Positions 8,469 through 18,160 are shown, numbered from the stretch's first letter. The stretch: 44,681 nucleotides of DNA from Desulfoprunum benzoelyticum (GCF_014201505.1 NZ_JACHEO010000026.1:1-44681); one strand, 5' to 3'. The notes: generated by a model from the sequence alone, not told the origin. Numbers and translations are program-made.

Positions 8469-9087
8469 ACATATCCGTTTCGACCTCCAGGTCATCGCCT
8501 CGCTGATCGAACCGGGGAGCCGGGTCCTCGACCTCGGCTGCGGCAGCGGCGACCTGCTGGCCTGGCTGGCGGCGGCCAGGGATGTCAGGGGCGCCGGGAT
8601 CGAACAGGACAAGGACAAGGCCGCCCGCTGCATCGCCCGCGGCCTCAGTGTCCTCCAGGGCGACCTCAACGCCGAGGTCGAAGACTACCCGGATGCCAGC
8701 TTCGACTACGTCATCCTCAGCCAGACCCTGCAGCAGGTCTACGAACCGGCCCGCCTCCTCCGCTCCCTCGCCCGGATCGGCCGCCGGGTGATCGTCAGTT
8801 TCCCCAACTTCAGCCACTGGACGATCCGGCTGCAGCTGCTGTGGCGCGGCATGGCCCCGAAAAACGACCAGCTGCCGTACTCCTGGTACGACACCCCGAA
8901 CATCCGGGTCATCACCCTCGCCGACTTCCGCCGCTTCGCCCGTGACGTCGGCTACCGGATCGTCCGCGAGATCGCCATCGATACCGACACCGCCAGCCGC
9001 AGCGGCAAGGTCGTCGAATTTCTCGCCGACTGGCGGGCCACCTATGGTATCTTCATCATCGAACAGAAAAATTCCGACGGCGCCTGA
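8449..9087 (+). CDS. metW: Methionine biosynthesis protein MetW
   Basis: 212-residue class I methyltransferase-fold protein. The SAM-binding glycine motif VLDLGCGSGDL is at about residue 25, and the MetW-specific segments VILSQTLQQV, VSFPNFSHW and PYSWYDTPNI follow. MetW is required with MetX for homoserine acetylation in several proteobacteria and probably modulates MetX rather than methylating a small molecule. It starts within the last codons of metX (GGAGGATTTCTCC precedes the ATG), which implies translational coupling. Confidence 0.93.
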   Translation: MASPQPEHIRFDLQVIASLIEPGSRVLDLGCGSGDLLAWLAAARDVRGAGIEQDKDKAARCIARGLSVLQGDLNAEVEDYPDASFDYVILSQTLQQVYEPARLLRSLARIGRRVIVSFPNFSHWTIRLQLLWRGMAPKNDQLPYSWYDTPNIRVITLADFRRFARDVGYRIVREIAIDTDTASRSGKVVEFLADWRATYGIFIIEQKNSDGA

Positions 9088-9132
9088 CTTCGCCGCCTTC
9101 CTCCCTCTCCACTTAAAGCGAGCACCGCAGCC

Positions 9133-10116
9133 ATGGCACCGAAAATACAGCCGCAAACAACGATCGACACCATCGCCGACATCTGCAACCACATTCAGAT
9201 CAGCCAGTCGAGCCGGCACGACAAGGTCCCGGCGATCGTCAACCGCCTGCTGAACTCCTGGAGCACGAAGGAATGCTACGAGCATATCAGTCCGGTGTCG
9301 ATCCCCTCGCACGACAAGATCATCGAAATCGTCCAGCAGGCGCGGCGCATCCTCTTTCCCGGCTATTTCACCAGGACCAGGCTGCATGCCGCCAATCTCG
9401 AATACTATATCGGCAAGGAAACGACCGATCTCTACGAGAAGGTGGGTGAACAGATCGTTATCGCCATCCGTCACGACTGCCGGCGCAACAACCTGCCCTG
9501 CACCAGATGCGAGGAACGGAGTCAAGAGTTGACCCTGGCCTTCATCGAGTCCCTGCCCGATGTCACCGCCACCCTCGCCACCGATATCCGGGCGGCGATC
9601 GAAGGCGATCCCGCCACCGACAGCCCCGACGAGGTGATCTTCAGCTACCCCGGCCTCCTCGCCATCTCGATCTTCCGCCTGGCCCACGAGTTGTTCCGGC
9701 TCAAGGTGCCGATCGTCCCCCGGATCATGACCGAATACGCCCACAGCCTGACCGGCATCGACATCCACCCGGGCGCCACGATCGGCGAAGGCTTCTTCAT
9801 CGACCACGGCACCGGTGTCGTCATCGGCGAGACCACCGTCATCGGCAACAACGTCCGCCTCTACCAGGGCGTCACTCTGGGAGCACTGTCGCTGCCCCGC
9901 GACGCCGGCACCAAGCTCCGGCACCAGAAGCGCCACCCGACGATCGAGGACGATGTCATCATCTACGCCAACACCACCATTCTCGGCGGCGATACGGTCA
10001 TCGGCCGCGGCTCGGTCATCGGCGGCAACATCTGGCTCACCGAGAGCGTCGAGGCCGGCACCAGGGTCATGCTCAAACGCCCGGAACTGATCTATGCCAA
10101 CGGTCGGGCCAGATAG
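9133..10116 (+). CDS. cysE: Serine O-acetyltransferase (EpsC/CysE type)
   Basis: 327 residues, longer than the 273 of E. coli CysE because of an extended N-terminal helical region. It transfers acetyl from acetyl-CoA to serine, giving O-acetylserine for cysteine synthesis. The C-terminal left-handed beta-helix carries hexapeptide repeats, with the active-site segments TGIDIHPGATIGEGFFIDHG and GTGVVIGETT. Cysteines cluster near residue 125 (CRRNNLPCTRCE), which is unusual and could be a metal or redox site. The start at 9133 has a weak ribosome-binding site. cysK follows 30 bp downstream, so the two steps of cysteine synthesis are adjacent. Confidence 0.93.
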   Translation: MAPKIQPQTTIDTIADICNHIQISQSSRHDKVPAIVNRLLNSWSTKECYEHISPVSIPSHDKIIEIVQQARRILFPGYFTRTRLHAANLEYYIGKETTDLYEKVGEQIVIAIRHDCRRNNLPCTRCEERSQELTLAFIESLPDVTATLATDIRAAIEGDPATDSPDEVIFSYPGLLAISIFRLAHELFRLKVPIVPRIMTEYAHSLTGIDIHPGATIGEGFFIDHGTGVVIGETTVIGNNVRLYQGVTLGALSLPRDAGTKLRHQKRHPTIEDDVIIYANTTILGGDTVIGRGSVIGGNIWLTESVEAGTRVMLKRPELIYANGRAR

Positions 10117-10146
10117 CCTAACCATATCCCCGCAACGAGGCCAGTC

Positions 10147-11058
<912 letters not shown>

Positions 11059-11102
11059 CGTTGCCCGAGCCGCTCCGGTACCGACGAAGCCGTAGAAAAC
11101 AC

Positions 11103-11131
11103 TGGAAAATCCGGGAGGATGGCACTATACT
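11103..11131 (+). promoter_or_regulatory. Possible promoter of the LysR gene
   Basis: TGGAAA (11103-11108) and TATACT (11126-11131) with a 17-bp spacer, 55 bp upstream of the proposed TTG start. The -10 box is good and the -35 box is weak, as would suit an activator-dependent promoter. Confidence 0.4.
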
Positions 11132-11185
11132 TTCCGTTGACCATGAGGCCTTCCCGGCCCCCGACCACATGAACCAGACTCCAAT

Positions 11186-12091
11186 TTGAGGACCGAGACC
11201 ATCGAAACACGTCACCTGAAGGTTTTCGTCGCTGTCTACAAGAACCGCAGCTTCACCAAGGCCGCAGAATTGCTGCATACCAGCCAGCCGACAGTCAGCG
11301 AACATATCCACAACCTCGAGTCGCGACTCGACTGCCGGCTCTTCGACCGCCTCGGCCGGTCGATCATGCCGACCCTCGAGGCCCAGCTTCTCTACCCACG
11401 GGCACTGGCGATACTCGAAGACCTGCGCAAACTGGAAGACGAGGTCAGCGCCACCGGCAAGGGAGTGGCCGGCGAACTGATGATCGGGGCCAGCACCATC
11501 CCGGGCGAATATATCATTCCCAGGCTGGCATCGTCGTTCAAGGCGAAGTACCCGGGGGTCTCGTTCGAGATCAGGATCGGCGATTCCGCCGGAATCGTCG
11601 ACAGTGTCGCCGACAACGACCTGCTGATCGGCATCGTCGGGGCCCGGATACCGTCCCGCAAGGTCAATTACCAGCCCTTCATCGAGGATGAACTGATCCT
11701 CGTCGCCGCCGCCGACGCCGACATCCCGGGTGCGATCGAAGTGACCGATCTGACCGCCCTGCCCTTCCTGATGCGTGAGGAAGGATCGGGGACGCGGAAG
11801 AATATCGAGGCCTTTCTCGCCAGGAAGGACCTCGGCATCGAGCACCTGAAGATCTGTGCCACCCTGGGATCGAGCACCGCCATCAAGGAATCGGTCAAGG
11901 CCGGCCTCGGGGTGTCGATCATCTCCCGTTTGGCGATGCGAGACGAGCTCCAGGGCGACCGGGTCAAGGTAATCAGGATCAAGGGCTTGACGATGAAACG
12001 CTCGTTCTATATCATCTCCGCCCCCAAACGGAGCCTGCCCAACCACTACCGCCTTTTTCTCAACCGGCTCATGGAGGAACGGAAACTCTGA
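11186..12091 (+). CDS. LysR-family regulator, selenium-associated/CysB-like type
   Basis: 301 residues. The winged helix-turn-helix at about 8-66 contains SFTKAAELLHTSQPTVSEHI; the C-terminal effector domain covers about 90-295. The segments ELMIGASTIPGEYIIP, LIGIVGARI, LMREEGSGTRKNIEAFL and AGLGVSIISRLAM match what I recall of the LysR subgroup annotated as selenium metabolism-associated. The only plausible start is a TTG at 11186; no ATG is available in frame and the ribosome-binding site is poor. Located directly after cysK in the same direction, it may control the cysteine/methionine block, the selenoprotein gene at 33.5 kb, or both. These targets are inference. Confidence 0.85.
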   Translation: MRTETIETRHLKVFVAVYKNRSFTKAAELLHTSQPTVSEHIHNLESRLDCRLFDRLGRSIMPTLEAQLLYPRALAILEDLRKLEDEVSATGKGVAGELMIGASTIPGEYIIPRLASSFKAKYPGVSFEIRIGDSAGIVDSVADNDLLIGIVGARIPSRKVNYQPFIEDELILVAAADADIPGAIEVTDLTALPFLMREEGSGTRKNIEAFLARKDLGIEHLKICATLGSSTAIKESVKAGLGVSIISRLAMRDELQGDRVKVIRIKGLTMKRSFYIISAPKRSLPNHYRLFLNRLMEERKL

Positions 12092-12122
12092 ACCACTCAT
12101 CATGACCCCAAAGGATACTATC

Positions 12123-12692
12123 ATGCAGCCACGCGGGTATATCAAAGTTCTCAGCCTGGCCCTTCTCCTCGCCATCATCCCGGCAATCGGGACGACAGCG
12201 AAGGCGGATACCACCTCAAGCGCGACAGCGGAAAAAACCGGCCTGTATTCGACCGGTGCCCGTTTCGGCACATCGTTTCGGGGTGAAGACACCGATCAGG
12301 CCGACTTCTTCGTCGCCAGAAAACTGCCGTGGGCCAGGAATCTGTCGTCCGGCTGGAATCTCGGCGCCGCCGTGGAACTGGACCTCAGCATCCTCCAGCA
12401 TGACGACGAGGAAGTCGTGGCCGGATCGGTCTCGACCGACCTGATCCTGTCGTCACCGGGACACCGTTTCTTCCTGTTGACGGGAGTCGGCGCCGGCGTC
12501 CTCGAAGACGAAATTCTCGGCGATATCAATTTCGGCGGCCCGGTCTTCTTTCTCTTCCATGCCGGGGCCGGCCTCCGCCTGACCCCCTGGCTCTCCCTCG
12601 GTTACCGCTATTCACACATGTCCAACGGCGGCATCTACAGCAGGAACCCGAGCCTGAACCTGAACATGGTGGAGCTGCGGTTCACCTTCTGA
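12123..12692 (+). CDS. PagL-like outer-membrane acyloxyacyl hydrolase family protein
   Basis: 189 residues. A signal peptide ends around TTAKA (residue 22), and the remainder is an eight-stranded-barrel pattern ending in phenylalanine (VELRFTF). Near the C-terminus, YRYSHMSNGGIYSRNPSLN carries the PagL HxSN motif, in which His and Ser are the catalytic pair of lipid A 3-O-deacylase. The third catalytic residue (Glu 12 positions after the Ser in Pseudomonas PagL) aligns with Asn here, so activity is uncertain. The start at 12123 has AAAGGA 8 bp upstream; an ATG 21 bp earlier is less well placed. Confidence 0.75.
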   Translation: MQPRGYIKVLSLALLLAIIPAIGTTAKADTTSSATAEKTGLYSTGARFGTSFRGEDTDQADFFVARKLPWARNLSSGWNLGAAVELDLSILQHDDEEVVAGSVSTDLILSSPGHRFFLLTGVGAGVLEDEILGDINFGGPVFFLFHAGAGLRLTPWLSLGYRYSHMSNGGIYSRNPSLNLNMVELRFTF

Positions 12693-12916
12693 AACAGGAG
12701 AGGGGCTTCGGCCCGGACCTCTCCCCGGCTGCCCGACGGGCGGGGAGAAAAAAGCCTTGATCTGCAACGTTCATCTGTGCTAGCTTTTTCTGCTCCGGGT
12801 CAGCTGCCGCATCCCGGCAACGGCCCTTCATCGTCACTACCGGCGTGGCGGATCAACCATAGAGACACTTCCCGTCCGCCGCACTGTCCACACTCTCACG
12901 GTCCCGACCACAGCCC

Positions 12917-14302
12917 ATGCATACTCCATTCCTTCGCGTCGAAAAAATCGGCGGCACCTCGATGTCCCGATTTCCGGAGATCATCGACAACATCATCCTC
13001 CGCGATCCCGACGACATCTACGGCCGGATCTATATCGTCTCCGCCTACAGCGGCATCACCAACGAGCTCCTCGAACACAAAAAAACCGGCAAACCCGGCA
13101 TCTACCAGCTGTTCAAGGAGCAGCAGAACTATCCCCGGAAACTGCTTGACCTGCGTGACAATCTGTTCAAGCTCAACGAGGCCCTGACGCCGGTCGGACT
13201 CGACCTCGACGAGGCCAACGATTTCATCGGCGACCATATCGATCTGACCATCAATATCCTCCGCAGCATGGACAACGTCCTCTCCTCGGGATACGTCTCA
13301 CACAAGGCCCTGCTCCTCGCCGCACGCGAAATGCTGGCCTCCCTCGGCGAGATGCACAGCGCCTTCAACTCGGCGAACATCCTGAAGAACCAGGGATACA
13401 ATTCGACGTTTATCGACCTCAGCGGCTGGGAGGACAGCCGGCAACTGACCATTGACGAGCGGATCAAGGACAGCTTCAATTCCATCGACCCGTTTTCGAC
13501 CATCTGTTTCGCCACCGGCTACACCAAGGGCAAGGAAGGGATCATGCGGGAATTCGACCGCGGCTATTCCGAGGTGACCTTCTCGAAGGTGGCGGTCCTC
13601 CTCGGGGCCAAGGAGGCGATCATCCACAAGGAGTACCATCTCTGTTCCGGAGACCCGCTGGTCATCGGTGAGGACAAGATCCACCCGGTCTGCAACACCA
13701 ACTTCGATGTCGCCGACCAGCTGGCCGACGTCGGGATGGAGGCGATCCACCCGAAGGCATCGAAGCCGCTGGAGATCAACAACATCCCGATCCGAATCAA
13801 AAACGCCTTCGATCCCAACCATTCCGGAACCCTGATCACCAAGGATTTCATCGCCCCCCGATCGAAGGTCGAAATCGTCACCGGCTCCGACAAGGTCGTC
13901 AGCATGGAGATCCATGATACGCGCATGGTCGGCGAAGTCGGCTTCGATCTGCGTATCATGCAGGTCCTGGCCAAACACCAGGTTTCCTATATCAGCAAGG
14001 CCACGAATGCCAACACGATCGCGATGCTGATCGCCGACCGCGACTGCTCACAGGCGCTGCTGGACGATCTGAGCGATAAATTCGAATCGGTCACCAGCCG
14101 CCCGGTAGCCATCGTCTGCGCCATCGGCTCGAATATCGGTCAGCCCGGCATCCTGGCCAGGGCCGCCCAGTCGCTGGCCGCCGACGACATCAATATTCTG
14201 GCGGTTTCCCAGACTCCCCGCCAGACCAACATGCAGTTCATCGTCGAGAGAGTGCAGTTCGCCCAGGCCCAGCGGGCCCTGCACCAGGCGCTCTGCATGT
14301 AG
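12917..14302 (+). CDS. Aspartate kinase, ectoine-type family
   Basis: 461 residues. It phosphorylates aspartate, the first step toward lysine, threonine, methionine or ectoine. The N-terminal kinase motif reads VEKIGGTSMSRF instead of the common KFGGTSV; this variant is characteristic of the ectoine-cluster kinases (Ask_Ect). Two ACT regions follow from about residue 310 (VVSMEIHDTRMVG and VAIVCAIGSNIG). No ectABC gene is present in the window, and the nearest linked pathway is methionine. The start was chosen to keep the VEKIGGTS motif near the N-terminus; the ribosome-binding site is weak. A strong hairpin follows the gene. Confidence 0.9.
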   Translation: MHTPFLRVEKIGGTSMSRFPEIIDNIILRDPDDIYGRIYIVSAYSGITNELLEHKKTGKPGIYQLFKEQQNYPRKLLDLRDNLFKLNEALTPVGLDLDEANDFIGDHIDLTINILRSMDNVLSSGYVSHKALLLAAREMLASLGEMHSAFNSANILKNQGYNSTFIDLSGWEDSRQLTIDERIKDSFNSIDPFSTICFATGYTKGKEGIMREFDRGYSEVTFSKVAVLLGAKEAIIHKEYHLCSGDPLVIGEDKIHPVCNTNFDVADQLADVGMEAIHPKASKPLEINNIPIRIKNAFDPNHSGTLITKDFIAPRSKVEIVTGSDKVVSMEIHDTRMVGEVGFDLRIMQVLAKHQVSYISKATNANTIAMLIADRDCSQALLDDLSDKFESVTSRPVAIVCAIGSNIGQPGILARAAQSLAADDINILAVSQTPRQTNMQFIVERVQFAQAQRALHQALCM

Positions 14303-14309
14303 CGGAAAA

Positions 14310-14355
14310 CGGCAAGGGCCGGGCATGCCCCCTCCGACATGCCCGGCCCTTGCCG
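14310..14355 (+). terminator. Hairpin terminator after aspartate kinase
   Basis: 18-bp perfect stem with a 10-base loop starting 8 bp past the stop codon (arms 14310-14327 and 14338-14355). There is no T-tract, so it may work as a 3'-end stabiliser or a Rho-assisted terminator. Confidence 0.6.
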
Positions 14356-14430
14356 GTCAACCACAGCGAAGCCGGAACGGCAGCGCTGTTCACCGCCCGC
14401 AGCTGACTCGCAGCCGATCCGGCTCCCTGC

Positions 14431-14817
14431 TCACCATTGCGGTTCGACTTCGCTCAGAAATTTTCCCGACGGAACCAGCATGCCGCGCTTGTCAAGACTG
14501 AAATACAGCCAGGCCGTCTCCAGGCGTTTCCCCTGCCCCCCGTCATCGACCGAGATATCGACCTGCTCCCGCCGGTACCAGTCGGGATGGCCTTCGAGGC
14601 TGTCGAGGGCGGCCAGTATTTTCTCATCGACACGGTAGAGTTCTCCGAAAATCGGCGAAACCGCCTCCTCCTTGAGAACAATCGGCGTCCCGGTCGAATA
14701 ATACATTGCGAACTTCTCCAGTGTCTGCGCCGCCCCAACAAATTCAGCACCGGTCAACAGACGGTGATTACTGAACCCCTTCTTCAGGGTGCCATAGACA
14801 AAAACGAGATAATGCAT
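14431..14817 (-). CDS. Gamma-glutamylcyclotransferase family protein
   Basis: 128 residues with the AIG2/GGCT-like fold. The substrate-loop motif VYGTLKKG lies at about residues 6-13, followed by GELYRVDEKILAALDSLEGHPDWY, in which the Glu of LEGHP is the catalytic acid of the family. Members cleave gamma-glutamylamines or act on gamma-glutamyl dipeptides; the exact substrate is unknown. The start at 14817 is supported by AGGTGA 8 bp upstream; the open frame extends 33 bp further but without a start signal. It lies convergent with aspartate kinase and divergent from the EamA transporter. Confidence 0.85.
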   Translation of the reverse strand: MHYLVFVYGTLKKGFSNHRLLTGAEFVGAAQTLEKFAMYYSTGTPIVLKEEAVSPIFGELYRVDEKILAALDSLEGHPDWYRREQVDISVDDGGQGKRLETAWLYFSLDKRGMLVPSGKFLSEVEPQW

Positions 14818-14850
14818 GAAAGTATTCACCTGTGAATTATTTTCCGGCAT

Positions 14851-14905
14851 CCCCGCCGGGTATAATCAAAGAATTTGATATAATATTTATATATATTTAA
14901 ATGAT
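14851..14905. promoter_or_regulatory. AT-rich divergent promoter region with small palindrome
   Basis: An abruptly AT-rich stretch in a GC-rich window, between the cyclotransferase and EamA genes. It contains TATAAT-like boxes on both strands and an ATCAAA / TTTGAT inverted repeat (14865-14879, 3-bp spacer). Further toward EamA, GGTATCA (15051-15057) and TGATACC (15072-15078) form a second inverted repeat in its leader. Individual promoters cannot be fixed. Confidence 0.4.
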
Positions 14906-15101
14906 GCCTGCACGAAAAGCAATCGAATAACGACGTCCCCAGCATCACAATTGCCTGTCATTACATGCTATATGAGGTCTGTTGCGGAAAACTTCTGATG
15001 CCGTGGAGACAACCGGGACCATCTTCGCGTTGCCGGGAATCGCTTCCTGTGGTATCACGGGGCACCGCTTCTGATACCCGCATAACCGGAGGATTCCGCC
15101 A

Positions 15102-16049
15102 ATGCCGCCGCAGCCCACCGAAACGATGAACCTGAAAGGAATTGTCGCCGCCCTTCTCTCCGCCCTGCTGATGGGGACCATCGGCGTCTTTTCGAAGATC
15201 ACCGGCCTGTCCGCCGAAACCATCACGTTCTTCCGCCTCTTTTTCGGCGCCGGCTTCATGCTGCTCTACCTTGTTGCCTGCCGGCAGACCGGCCGTATCA
15301 GGCAGTGGCCGACCTGGCCGGTGCTGATCAACGGCACCATGTTGTCCGGCTTCATCATCTTCTATGTCCAGGCGATGAACCTGACGACGATGGCCAACGC
15401 CATCATGCTGGTCTACCTGGCGCCGCTGACGGCATCGATCTATGCCCATTTCTTTCTCGGCGAACGGTTGAACCGTGCCAGCGTCCTGCTGATCGCCGCG
15501 GCCCTCTTCGGTTTTGCCATGATGATGGAGTTTCGCATCGATTTCTCCAGCGGCAGCAACCACTTCGCCGGAATCTGCCTGGCCGCCCTGGCATCGTGCT
15601 GCTACGCCGCCTTCATCCTCATCAACCGGACGATCAAGGCGCATGTCCATGTCTACAGCCGCACCTTCTACCAGCTGCTGATCGGGGCCCTGGTCATGCT
15701 GCCCTTCCTGATCGCCAGTCCGCCGGCGATCTCGACGACCAACTGGCTGTGGCTGACCGGCACCGGTCTTTTCCCCGGCTTCCTCGCCATCCTCTGCGCC
15801 GTCGTCGCCCTCAGCACCCTTCCCGCCGCAACCTTCGGCACCCTGGCCTATTTCGAGCCGATTGCCGTCATCGCCTTCGGCTGGCTGATCTTCAACGAAA
15901 CCCTGACGCCGCTGCAGATCGCCGGGTGCCTGCTGATACTCGGCAGCGGTGTGATCAAGACCTGGCTCAGCGCCAGGCCGGCGGCGACCAGGACCTGCCC
16001 GGCCGCCCTTGACACGGCGGGTGATTCCTCGGATACCGGTCGAAGATAA
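15102..16049 (+). CDS. EamA/DMT-superfamily transporter
   Basis: 315 residues with ten predicted transmembrane helices in two EamA repeats (about 10-140 and 155-285). Characteristic segments are GTIGVFSKITGLSAETITFFR, VYLAPLTASIYAHFFLGERL, the central loop and TLAYFEPIAVIAFGWLIFNETL. Family members export amino acids and metabolites; substrate unknown. The C-terminal 25 residues are hydrophilic. CGGAGGA nine bases upstream supports the ATG at 15102. It is flanked by regulatory repeats in its leader but has no obvious partner gene. Confidence 0.88.
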   Translation: MPPQPTETMNLKGIVAALLSALLMGTIGVFSKITGLSAETITFFRLFFGAGFMLLYLVACRQTGRIRQWPTWPVLINGTMLSGFIIFYVQAMNLTTMANAIMLVYLAPLTASIYAHFFLGERLNRASVLLIAAALFGFAMMMEFRIDFSSGSNHFAGICLAALASCCYAAFILINRTIKAHVHVYSRTFYQLLIGALVMLPFLIASPPAISTTNWLWLTGTGLFPGFLAILCAVVALSTLPAATFGTLAYFEPIAVIAFGWLIFNETLTPLQIAGCLLILGSGVIKTWLSARPAATRTCPAALDTAGDSSDTGRR

Positions 16050-16366
16050 CGCCCACCCCTGCTCCGCGGCGGTCCCTCCCCGACCCACCGGCCCCTCCGC
16101 CCTCCTCCGGCCGAACCGGTTCGCAGCGGGCCCAACGGGGAGTAGCGCTTGCCTCCGGTGATGCAGCCGCCGAGACTTTACCAAGTCAGTCCACTGATCA
16201 CAAGTCAGGACGCAGTGAAAATCATCCCTGAGTCGGAGGCGCCTGGCTCCAGCGTTCAGGGCAGGTTTTGACGATGGCTTTTCTTTTCGAAAGTGCCTAC
16301 ATTCTCCGGCAGGAACCTTGCCCTGGCCGCCATCCCTGCCGAGATTCAGACAAGGAGGAGAATATC
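16050..16366. other. Intergenic region ahead of the two-component operon
   Basis: No gene seen. It contains a direct repeat CAAGTCAG (16182-16189 and 16201-16208, 19-bp period) and a compound hairpin, CCCTGA (16226-16231) with TCAGGG (16256-16261). A CTTTACC at about 16176 resembles one half-site of the repeats at 18161. These may be regulatory elements for the regulator gene at 16367. Confidence 0.4.
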
Positions 16367-17071
16367 ATGCTGCGCTGCACCGGACCGGCGTTGATTGTCG
16401 AGGACGACCCCAACACCGCAAATCTGCTCAAGACCTATCTCGAGCATGAAGGTTTTACCTGTGAAATCGCGACTGATGGCGAAAAGGCCGTGCGATTGGC
16501 CCGACATCGCCGGCCCTGCATCATCATCCTCGACATCATGCTGCCCAAACTCGATGGATGGGAGGTCTGCCGGCAGGTGCGGACCTTCTCCAATGTGCCG
16601 GTACTGATGCTGACCGCCCGGGAGGAGGAGATCGACCGGGTGACCGGACTCTCGCTCGGCGCTGACGACTATGTCATCAAACCCTTCAGCCCTCGCGAAC
16701 TGGTGGCCCGGGTCAAGGCCATCCTGCGGCGCTCGAACATGCAGACGAACAGTCAGGGTAAAATGCTGCGCTCCGGCGGGCTGGAGATGGACCTGGACAG
16801 ACACCGGGTCAACCTTGACGGCAGGATTGTCGACCTGACCAGTTTGGAATACAAACTGCTCCAGGCCCTGATGCAGGCCCCCGGCCGGGTCTTTTCCCGC
16901 AGCGAACTGCTCGATGCCGTTTATCATGGCGGCGAGATCGTCATCGACCGGGTGGTCGACGTCCATATCGGTAAACTGCGACAGAAGATTGAACGGCAGC
17001 CCTCCCAACCCCGCTACATCCGCACCGTCCGCGGATTCGGCTACGCCTTCGCCGACCCGGAAGACCTATGA
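16367..17071 (+). CDS. OmpR/PhoB-family response regulator
   Basis: 234 residues. The receiver domain occupies about 7-120 with acidic pocket E12-D13-D14, phosphoacceptor D56 in LDIMLPKLDGWE and K105-region motif VIKPFSPRELVARV. The winged-helix DNA-binding domain is at about 140-230, ending RYIRTVRGFGYAF. The ATG at 16367 is preceded by AAGGAGGAG, which is much better than the open-frame extension upstream. The kinase gene overlaps its stop codon by 4 bp (ATGA). OmpR-family regulators bind direct repeats of 10-11 bp, and four such repeats lie just after the kinase gene, upstream of the lipoprotein and msrAB. Confidence 0.95.
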   Translation: MLRCTGPALIVEDDPNTANLLKTYLEHEGFTCEIATDGEKAVRLARHRRPCIIILDIMLPKLDGWEVCRQVRTFSNVPVLMLTAREEEIDRVTGLSLGADDYVIKPFSPRELVARVKAILRRSNMQTNSQGKMLRSGGLEMDLDRHRVNLDGRIVDLTSLEYKLLQALMQAPGRVFSRSELLDAVYHGGEIVIDRVVDVHIGKLRQKIERQPSQPRYIRTVRGFGYAFADPEDL

Positions 17072-18141
17072 ACCCTGTCAGACAACGCCTGCTCTGGAAA
17101 TTGCTGCTGGTCAACGGGATACCGGTGGTGACGATCATCATGGTGATCTGGTTGGCCCTCGATGGCCTGGCAGCCGGCAACTTTCCCGATCTGCCGGGAA
17201 ACGACCCGATACCGCCGGCAGGTATCCCCCAGAGCTTTATCACCTCAATCCACGCCACCCTGATCTGGGCCAGCCTCGCCGCCCTGCTGCTCGGTTTCGT
17301 CCTCAGCTACCTGCTGACCCGCAGGGTGCTGAAACCACTCTCGCAGATGAACGCCGTCACCCGGGCGGTGGCATCGGGCAACTTCACGGCCCGGGTGGAG
17401 GTCACCACCGGCGATGAGGTGGGACAGCTCGGCATCTCCTTCAATCACATGGCCGACAGCCTGGAACGGATCGAACAGCTGCGCAGGAACATGGTGGCCG
17501 ATGTCGCCCACGAACTGCGGACGCCGCTGACCAACCTGCGCGGCTATCTCGAGGCCGTCAACGACCGTGTTCTCCCCCCTTCCCCAGAGACCATCGATCT
17601 GCTGCTGGGTGAGACCCTGCGCCTGGTCAAGCTCGTCGACAACCTCCAGCAATTGGCCCGCGCCGACGCCGCCAGGACATCCCTGCACCGGGAGAAACTG
17701 GTGATATCAAAGCAACTGCAGGAGATGCTGACCCTGTACCGACCGAGCATCGAAGAAAAGCACCTCGAGGTGACGACCGATTTTCCGCCGGAGGCCGACA
17801 CGGTCCAGGCGGATCGGGACAAATTTCTGCAGGCGGTCCGCAATCTCCTCGACAACTGCGTCAAATACACCCCGGACGGGGGACAGGTCGCCATCTCCAG
17901 CAAACGGCTCGACGATGGCCTGGAGATCCTGTTCTGCAACAGCGGCCCGGCAATCTCCAGCACCGACCTGCCCCTCATCTTCGAACGATTCTTCCGCACC
18001 GACCGTTCCCGCGGCCGCAATGCCGGGGGCTCCGGTCTCGGTCTGGCGATCACCCGGGAACTGATAAAGGCCCACGGCGGCCGGGTCGGAGCCGACAGCA
18101 CGGATGACCGGACCTGCATCCGGTTTACCCTGCCCGACTGA
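17068..18141 (+). CDS. Sensor histidine kinase partner of the upstream regulator
   Basis: 357 residues. Transmembrane helices lie at about 11-31 and 63-84, enclosing only some 30 periplasmic residues, which are proline- and aspartate-rich. A HAMP domain (about 85-137), HisKA with phospho-acceptor H148 in VADVAHELRTPL, and a HATPase domain (N-box NLLDNCVKY, G-boxes GGSGLGLA) follow. Such a short sensor loop suggests detection of membrane or intramembrane stress, or of an accessory protein, rather than a bulky ligand. Translationally coupled to the regulator. Overall design resembles copper/oxidant sensors such as CusS/HprS, but without Met- or His-rich loop residues. Confidence 0.93.
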   Translation: MNPVRQRLLWKLLLVNGIPVVTIIMVIWLALDGLAAGNFPDLPGNDPIPPAGIPQSFITSIHATLIWASLAALLLGFVLSYLLTRRVLKPLSQMNAVTRAVASGNFTARVEVTTGDEVGQLGISFNHMADSLERIEQLRRNMVADVAHELRTPLTNLRGYLEAVNDRVLPPSPETIDLLLGETLRLVKLVDNLQQLARADAARTSLHREKLVISKQLQEMLTLYRPSIEEKHLEVTTDFPPEADTVQADRDKFLQAVRNLLDNCVKYTPDGGQVAISSKRLDDGLEILFCNSGPAISSTDLPLIFERFFRTDRSRGRNAGGSGLGLAITRELIKAHGGRVGADSTDDRTCIRFTLPD

Positions 18142-18160
18142 AAATCACGGTTCCTGCCAT

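Noticed and set aside
5973..8669. 898-codon minus-strand frame opposite metY, metX and metW
   Set aside because: Shadow of the conserved methionine genes, with Gly/Asp/Arg-rich low-information sequence.
14875..14905. TA-rich stretch as a replication or recombination site
   Set aside because: Too short and without repeats or DnaA boxes; promoter DNA explains it.
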